From: Iamia sp. SCSIO 61187
GTDB lineage: Bacteria > Actinomycetota > Acidimicrobiia > Acidimicrobiales > Iamiaceae
NCBI RefSeq assembly: GCF_019443745.1
Contig: NZ_CP050948.1
Span: 4,964,001-5,028,000 of the forward strand
Length of the DNA: 64,000 nucleotides
Direction of reading: 5' to 3'
Positions 58,661-64,000 of this stretch are shown piece after piece (position 1 is the first letter of the stretch; the number at the start of each line of letters is the position of its first letter). The notes beneath the pieces were generated by a model, which ran no database searches, was not told where the DNA came from, and was given only the letters and a program-made list of their open reading frames with translations. A program made the position numbers and the translations under genes.

Positions 58661-60351
58661 CTGCCCTTCCTGTCGGTGACCAGGTCCGTCTGGGCGACGG
58701 AGAGCATCGACTCGAGGAGGCCCTCGTAGATGGTGCCGAACTCACGGACCGACAGGCTGCGGAAGTCCACCGGCCCGATGACGCCGTCGGCACCCTCGTC
58801 GACCAAGAGGCTGGCCAGGGCCGGGCCGAACTCACCGTCGGTGAGACGGATGCCCCCCAGCGCAGCGCCGGACCGGTTGACGGTTGCATCGGCGGAGAAC
58901 AACCCCCCGTTGTAGGCCGGCAGCCCCCACGCCTGGTTGCCCTTGTCGACCGCCCTCCACAGCTGCGTGACGTCCTCCCACAAGTCCTCGGCGTCGAAGC
59001 TCGTCGAGCCGGAACGTCGGTCCTCAGAGAGGTGCCGGGCGATCCTCTTCAGCGAGTGGTCTGCGTACCTCGAGTTGGACTGGTACGGGAGCAGGTCGCG
59101 ATCTTCGCCGTAGGCCACGAACAGCAGCCTGAACAAGACGACGAGTGTCTGCTCGTAGGCGGACTCCAGGTCCTTGTCGGTGAGGTCCCAGGGATCGCCC
59201 ATCCGGGAGGCGATGGCCTCCGCAAGCCGTGGGACGGCCTCGAAGTAGACGCGTTGCCGCAGTCGGTCGCCGAGCCCGGCGGCGAAGTCCTCCGAACGCC
59301 GGAGGATGTCCTCGATCGTCCCGTTCTCGGAGAGGGCACCGGCGCCGAAGAGCAACGGGAGGTAGCCCCGCCCGGTCGTCGGGCAGGAGCGCCAGGTTCG
59401 CCTCGACGAACGTCTCCGACCGGCCCTTGCGGCCGACGCCGGTGTCAGCACGGGCTGCGTAGAGGCGGATCTCTCGCCCGCGGGTGAGGACGACCCACGG
59501 CAGGCTCTCGGTGTCGGCGACGTTCAGCGCGTGGGACAACGCCGTGGTGCCGTTGAACCCCTCCGACGGGGTCTCGAACGTCTCGCCGTCCTCCAGGAAC
59601 ACGGCCACTGCACGCTTCGGCCCGCCTGGCGGGTGAGGACGCTGGAGCGCACTGACAGGCCGTCGATCTCGAAGCCGAGCCTCTCCACGAGCGTCCGCCC
59701 AGACAGGGCCAGGAGGGGCTTGCCTGAGGCGCATGCTGCGTCCCAGTCGGGCCGGCGGGGGACGCCGTGGCGGAGCTCCTGGCCGGCCAGCAGCCCAGAG
59801 TTGCGAACGCCGGGGAGGTCGCTGTCGGCCTCGGGCAGCATGGCGATTAGGAACCGGATCGCGGCGTGTCGTGTCGGCTCACTCAGGGCGGCGTCGGCCA
59901 GGCGTTCGATCTGAGAGACGTCGAGGCCGTTCAGCAGTGTCGGGTGCTCTCCCGCAGGACCGCAAACGGTCACCTTCGTGGCGCCCTCGACCGGGTACCC
60001 CACGATGAGGAGCAGAGGGCTCGGACGCTTGTTCTGACGAGCGGTCCACAGCTTGCGGACGTCGTCGGCCTTCGGTTGGCCGGCTGCCGATGCGAGGGCG
60101 ACCTCCAACGCGTTCGATCCCCGCCCGAGGAAGACCGAGTGCGGCGTCAGCGCCGTCGGTCCGCCTTCCTGTGAACGCCAGCCCAACGGCTCACGGTCGA
60201 CCAGAAAGTCCTCGCACCACTCGCTCGATGTCAGGCCCCTCCACCAGTCGACCCGCCGGGCCGGAACAGTAGGACGCCGGGGAACAGAGCGTTGGCCGGA
60301 AGTGCTGCATCTCGTCGGGTCAGCCGCCTCCAGCGCGCTCTGGCACACCAT
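58660..60351 (-). pseudogene. Type IIG-like (Eco57I/PglX-type) restriction-modification gene, 5' remnant
   Basis: Coding continues through three frames: WWRGLTSSEWCEDFLVDREPLGW to LSVRSSVLTRQ; then AVFLEDGETFETPSEGFNGTTALSHAL to FVEANLALLPDDRAG; then GYLPLLFGAGALSENGTIEDIL to AQTDLVTDRKGSYVP near 58675. It stops just where the methyltransferase domain (GSYFTP...) should begin and runs into the helicase remnant. A deletion has fused two genes, with frameshifts on top. A 5' ATG at 60351 overlaps the upstream gene by 32 bases. Confidence 0.65.
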
Positions 60352-63300
60352 CGGTCGACTCGACGAAAGCGCAGAGGGTGGAGATGAGCTGCAGCTCGTC
60401 GAGGGTCCGGGCCCGGCTGTTGAGCAGGGCGTCGGTGCAGACGAGGTAGGCGAGGCAGCGGGCCCGGCTGACGGCCACGTTGAGGCGCTGGCGGGAAAAG
60501 AGGAAGTCGGCGCCCCGGGTCAGGTCGGCGCCCGACGAGGTCGTCATGGTGAAGAACACGACCGCTGCCTGGCGGCCCTGGAACTTGTCGACCGTGCCTA
60601 CGGGGACGCCGGCGGTGGCCGGGTCGGAGTCGAGCCGGGCGCGCAGGAGGGCGACCTGATCGTTGAAGGGGGCCACGACCATGAGGTCGGTCGGCTCCAT
60701 CGGGCGGGTCACGCCGTGGTGGTCGGTCCACGAGGCCCCGATGAGGCGACGGGCCTCGGCCCACACGACCTCGGCCTCCTCCGGGGACGACGTGGTGCAC
60801 GCCTCGTGCTCGGCCCGCAGCCAGCGCAGGCCGGTGCCGAGCTCGGTGCCCTGGACGGCGCACGACGGGTGGCTGGTGAGCCGCCCGTCGTAGATCTCGT
60901 CGGAGATGAACCGGCACACGTCGGGGTGCATCCGCCGCGTCTCGGAGATGAACACGCCCCGGTCGCTCGGCATGGTCGGGTCGTCGCCGAGCACGTGCCC
61001 GAGAGCGCTGTGGCCGCCGACGCCGGGGTGCGACGCCTGTGCCACCTGCGGGAGCTGGGCCGGGTCGCCGAGGAGGACGATGTTCCGGGCCGCCCGCCCC
61101 GCCGCCAGCGCATCGGCGAGGGCGAGCTGGCCGGCCTCGTCCACTATCAGCACGTCGACCGGTGCGTCGGCCATGAGCTGGTTGGCGAAGAGCCAGGGCG
61201 TGCCGGCGACGAGGTTGACGTCGTCCTTGGCGCACGCCTTGTTGGACGACGTCAGCTTGACCTCCGAGGGGCTGGCGGCCTTGGTGTTGGTGACCTTCCG
61301 GACGGCCCGCAACAAACCCCGGTCACCCTTCTCGTCGAAGACCTCGATGATCTGGTTGAGGAAGTTGCCGATGGCGTGGTGGCTCATGGCCGTGATGCCG
61401 ACCCGCCGGCCCTGGGTCACCAGCTCGTGCACCATGTGGGCACCGCGGTAGGTCTTGCCTGTGCCCGGCGGCCCCTGGACGGCGACGCACGTCCCGTCGA
61501 GGTCGCGCGCCCAGCGCCGCATCTCGTCGACGTCGTCGCCGAAGCGCCCACGGGGCGGGCCGCCGCCGGCCACGAACGCAGGGGCGTCTCGGCGCAGCAG
61601 GGCGAGCGAGGCCGGGTTGGCCGCGTCACCGGCGAGCACGTCGGCCGCCAGCTCGGTCAGCGCATCAGGCTTCGGGTTCGGGCTCACCCAGTCGTTCAGC
61701 ACGACGGCGGTCGGCACCACCCCGAGCTCCTGGCACCGCTCCGACCAGTTCAGGTCGAGGGTCCCTGTCGCCCGGTCGAACGAGTCGACGTTGGCGAAGC
61801 CGGTCGGGCCGTCGACGGTGCCGTAGATGACCTGCCCAAGGTCGTTCCCTAGGGCCGAGGTGTCCTGCTCCGGGAAGCGGAACCGCATCGCGTGGCCCTT
61901 GAGCGGACCACCCTTCTTGTTGACCCGATCGCGAAGGCCGAGCGACTCGAGGCCGGCAATGACCTCGGGGTCTTCGAGGGCGATGTCGACCTCGGCCTGC
62001 GCCCGGACCAGCTTGGGAGCGAGGAAGGCCAGCCACTCCCGCCGCCAGTACCCCAGCACGTCGCCGAGGTCGTGCTCGGTCGTCCCCGGGTCGAAGGCGT
62101 GGAGGGCGGCGACCTGCTCGTCGAGCTCGGGGATGCCCTCGTCGGGCTCCAGGCGCGCCGCCCGCCACGGCAGCCCCGGGTCGCGGTGGTCGACCAGCCA
62201 GTCGCGGACCGCCAGCGTGGCCCGCACGTCGTCCTCGTTGTACCGGGCGATCTGGTCGAGGTGGACCGGATCGCCGTCGGCCATGCAGGCCTCGTAGGCC
62301 AGGACGGCCCCGGCGCCCTGTTCGATCTCGTGCGAGCGGACGAAATCGGTCAGCTCCTCGACCGCCTTCAGGCCGTAGGACTCGGCCCCGATCTGCACGG
62401 CGTTGCGCACGATGCCGAGGAGGTCGACGAACAGGCCGGTGTCGACCAGGGTGGCCAGCTGGGCCTCGGCCACGCCGTGGGTGGCGGTGAGGCGGTTCAG
62501 CGACGATCGCTCGGTGTGGTTGTAGTGGTACACGTGCATGTCGGGGTACCGCTCCCGACGGGCCGCCAGGTGGTCGAGGAGCGCCTCGGTGGCGGCGGCC
62601 TCCTCGTCCGGGTCGTGCGCCCAGAAGGCTCGGAACCGCCACTCGCCCCCCTCCCGCTCGATCAGTCCGAGCAGGAAGAACAGGCCGGCCTCGGCGGTCC
62701 AGAACGGATGGCCCTCGAAGTCGAGGAACACGTCGCCCTCGTCGGGCGCGGGCAGCAGCTCGAGGCCCCGGCCCCACGTCGGGTCGTCGCCAGGGGAAAC
62801 GAGCCGGAACGGGACCGGCCCGTCCGGCGAGGTCCGGGCCTGGGCCTGCAGGGCCGCCTGGTCGGTCAGGATCGACGAGCGGTCGGGGCGGATGCCGGTG
62901 ACCGGCGACGTCAGTCGCCCGAGCGCATCGAGGGTGGCGCACCCCTCGGCGACGAGGGCCGCCCGCTCGGGCGCCCGGATGCCGGCCACGAACACGAGAG
63001 AGTCGGCGTCGCGCCACCCCGAGGTGCAGTGGCCGGCCAGCTCGCAGAACGTGCAGTGGCCGCACGGCTCGGGCGGGTGCTCTGGTGCCGGGTCGTCGAT
63101 GGCGGCCCGCACCTGCGCCCGCAAGCGGCGCCAGTACGGCAGCACAGTGTGGGCGGCGATGGTCTCGATCCGCCCCGAGCCCAGCCACAGGTGCACGCCC
63201 CGGGGGGCGACGCCCGTGGCCGCCTCGATGGCCTCCGCGTAGAAGCAGAGCTGCAGGACGTGGCCGGGCTTGGCCTCGGCCCGGGCCAGCTTGGCGTCCA

Positions 63301-63706
63301 CCGGTTCGTAGCTGTTCCGCCCGTCGCGCTCGACCCTGACGAGGAAGTCGGCGATGCCCCGCACACCATCGTGGACGAGCGGCAGCTGGTAGAGGACGTC
63401 GTGGCCCTCGTCGAGGAGGTGGGCCGTCCGTTCGGCCCAGGCTGCGAACCTCTCGTGCTCGTCGCGGGGCGGTACCTCGCAGACCGAGAGGCCCTCGGCC
63501 CGGTAGTGGTCGAGGCAGGCCGCCTCGTGGGCGGTGCCCTTGTCCGCCAGCAGCTGGGCGAACGAGCCGAACCCGCCGAGCTCGGCTTCGAGGGTCCCCT
63601 CGTCGACCTGGTGCCGCAGCGCCAGGTAGTGCGGGCACTCCAGCCACGCACTGATCTTCGACGGCGTCAGCAACCGCTCTGTCACGTCCCCCATGTCGTC
63701 GCTCAC
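60320..63706 (-). CDS. TM0106-type RecB-like nuclease fused to a Dna2/Upf1-like helicase
   Basis: 1128 aa, GTG at 63706 overlapping the previous stop (GTGA); an ATG at 63694 is an alternative. LTPSKISAWLECPHYLALRHQ starts the RecB-like nuclease; VDAKLARAEAK fits the D...K catalytic strand, and CGHCTFCELAGHC (about 211-223) is a Cys cluster of Fe-S type. FLDFEGHPF and later DIVRNAVQI-like parts form the RNase-H-like middle. Helicase: VQGPPGTGKTYRGA (about 745), IVDEAGQLALADALA (about 855), GDPAQLPQV, GTVDKFQGRQAAVVFF, RLNVAVSRAR. End-processing or defence helicase. Confidence 0.85.
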   Translation of the reverse strand: MSDDMGDVTERLLTPSKISAWLECPHYLALRHQVDEGTLEAELGGFGSFAQLLADKGTAHEAACLDHYRAEGLSVCEVPPRDEHERFAAWAERTAHLLDEGHDVLYQLPLVHDGVRGIADFLVRVERDGRNSYEPVDAKLARAEAKPGHVLQLCFYAEAIEAATGVAPRGVHLWLGSGRIETIAAHTVLPYWRRLRAQVRAAIDDPAPEHPPEPCGHCTFCELAGHCTSGWRDADSLVFVAGIRAPERAALVAEGCATLDALGRLTSPVTGIRPDRSSILTDQAALQAQARTSPDGPVPFRLVSPGDDPTWGRGLELLPAPDEGDVFLDFEGHPFWTAEAGLFFLLGLIEREGGEWRFRAFWAHDPDEEAAATEALLDHLAARRERYPDMHVYHYNHTERSSLNRLTATHGVAEAQLATLVDTGLFVDLLGIVRNAVQIGAESYGLKAVEELTDFVRSHEIEQGAGAVLAYEACMADGDPVHLDQIARYNEDDVRATLAVRDWLVDHRDPGLPWRAARLEPDEGIPELDEQVAALHAFDPGTTEHDLGDVLGYWRREWLAFLAPKLVRAQAEVDIALEDPEVIAGLESLGLRDRVNKKGGPLKGHAMRFRFPEQDTSALGNDLGQVIYGTVDGPTGFANVDSFDRATGTLDLNWSERCQELGVVPTAVVLNDWVSPNPKPDALTELAADVLAGDAANPASLALLRRDAPAFVAGGGPPRGRFGDDVDEMRRWARDLDGTCVAVQGPPGTGKTYRGAHMVHELVTQGRRVGITAMSHHAIGNFLNQIIEVFDEKGDRGLLRAVRKVTNTKAASPSEVKLTSSNKACAKDDVNLVAGTPWLFANQLMADAPVDVLIVDEAGQLALADALAAGRAARNIVLLGDPAQLPQVAQASHPGVGGHSALGHVLGDDPTMPSDRGVFISETRRMHPDVCRFISDEIYDGRLTSHPSCAVQGTELGTGLRWLRAEHEACTTSSPEEAEVVWAEARRLIGASWTDHHGVTRPMEPTDLMVVAPFNDQVALLRARLDSDPATAGVPVGTVDKFQGRQAAVVFFTMTTSSGADLTRGADFLFSRQRLNVAVSRARCLAYLVCTDALLNSRARTLDELQLISTLCAFVESTDGVPERAGGG

Positions 63707-64000
63707 ACCGGGTGCGAGATCACTCGCGGGTCGGATGTCATCGGGGTTTTGGCGAAGACTCGATGCCCGTTCACCGTAGGGACGTACTTCGCGTGCTCGA
63801 CCACGACGTCGTACGGGATCTCCCACATCTCCAGGACGTCGAGCTGCGCATCGAAGATAACGGCGACCAGGGCATCGAACTCCCGCATCTCAAGCTTCCG
63901 GAGGAAGCCGAGCTGCCGGCTCGCGTTCTGCTTGGTGAGGCGGCGCGACTTGACCTGGTAGCGCCGACCGTCAGGTCCTTCGGCGTCGTAGCCCCGCGCC
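63703..64000 (-). CDS. DUF6998-like protein, C-terminal part (cut by window edge)
   Basis: 99 codons visible, beginning outside the window. GYDAEGPDGRRYQVKSRRLT, then SRQLGFLRKLEMREFDALVAVIFDAQLDVLEMWEIPYDVVVEHA, matches the DUF6998 pattern; D..G.RYQVK.R resembles a PD-(D/E)XK nuclease core. The stop overlaps the GTG of the nuclease-helicase (GTGA), so the two are translated together and may act together. Confidence 0.7.
   Translation of the reverse strand, partial: ARGYDAEGPDGRRYQVKSRRLTKQNASRQLGFLRKLEMREFDALVAVIFDAQLDVLEMWEIPYDVVVEHAKYVPTVNGHRVFAKTPMTSDPRVISHPV

Overview
The window is a high-GC (roughly 70 % or more) chromosomal segment with dense, often overlapping genes (ATGA/GTGA junctions), GTG/TTG starts and the family set of Actinomycetota: TIGR03086, SCO6745-like, DUF1876 and ECF41-type sigma families. 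Gene style and content suggest a non-Streptomyces actinobacterium, possibly Acidimicrobiia; this is inference. No rRNA, tRNA or CRISPR array was seen.

From 1 to about 34 kb the content is ordinary chromosome. A hisS-hisZ-hisG run (minus strand) is followed by a PrmC-like methyltransferase, a PadR regulator and metallo-hydrolase, and a DUF1876 protein preceded by a DosR-like box. Next come an AmpR-like arrangement (LysR, class A beta-lactamase-like protein, divergent MecA-type PBP lipoprotein), an ECF41 sigma factor with its carboxymuconolactone-decarboxylase-like partner and a recognisable promoter, and a drug-type ABC exporter. At 16.4-20.7 kb two divergent three-gene runs around a perfect dyad encode oxidase-I/NnrS-like membrane proteins, two hemerythrins, a DUF2249 protein and an MIP18/DUF59 protein. 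This looks like a nitric-oxide or iron-sulfur stress module. Then follow VOC proteins with an HxlR/oxidoreductase pair, an acyl-CoA dehydrogenase/enoyl-CoA hydratase set under a TetR regulator, an SCO6745-like protein, a MOSC protein, an orphan NuoF-like flavoprotein and a GH65 glycoside phosphorylase/hydrolase.

From about 34 kb to the end the region looks like a defence/mobile island. It holds a SEC-C protein with an apparent frameshift, a zinc-ribbon protein of unknown function, a NERD-nuclease/UvrD-type helicase, a macro-like + SIR2 protein, and an IS256-family element sitting in a decayed ParB-like gene. Several unknown genes follow, then a PD-(D/E)XK nuclease fused to an alkyltransferase-like DNA-binding domain. 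Divergent from that fusion is a three-gene operon: DUF6361, a phospholipase-D-like protein and a large helicase. The helicase 3' end is split by an ISL3-family element with clear terminal repeats and an 8-bp target duplication; removing the element restores the reading frame exactly. Beyond it lie an EcsC-family protein, a fused and decayed restriction-modification/SNF2-helicase pseudogene, a TM0106-type nuclease-helicase and a DUF6998-like protein cut by the window edge.

The most interesting candidate system is the operon at 48779-56532 with the divergent nuclease-ATL fusion. A promoter block placed identically before the DUF6361 gene and before the gene at 43929 may tie these loci together. 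The macro-SIR2 protein convergent with the NERD helicase is a second candidate. Several families of intergenic palindromes (GGTGCC-N-GGCACC, CCAAC...GTTGG, CCGTTC...GAACGG) are spread through the ordinary part of the window.
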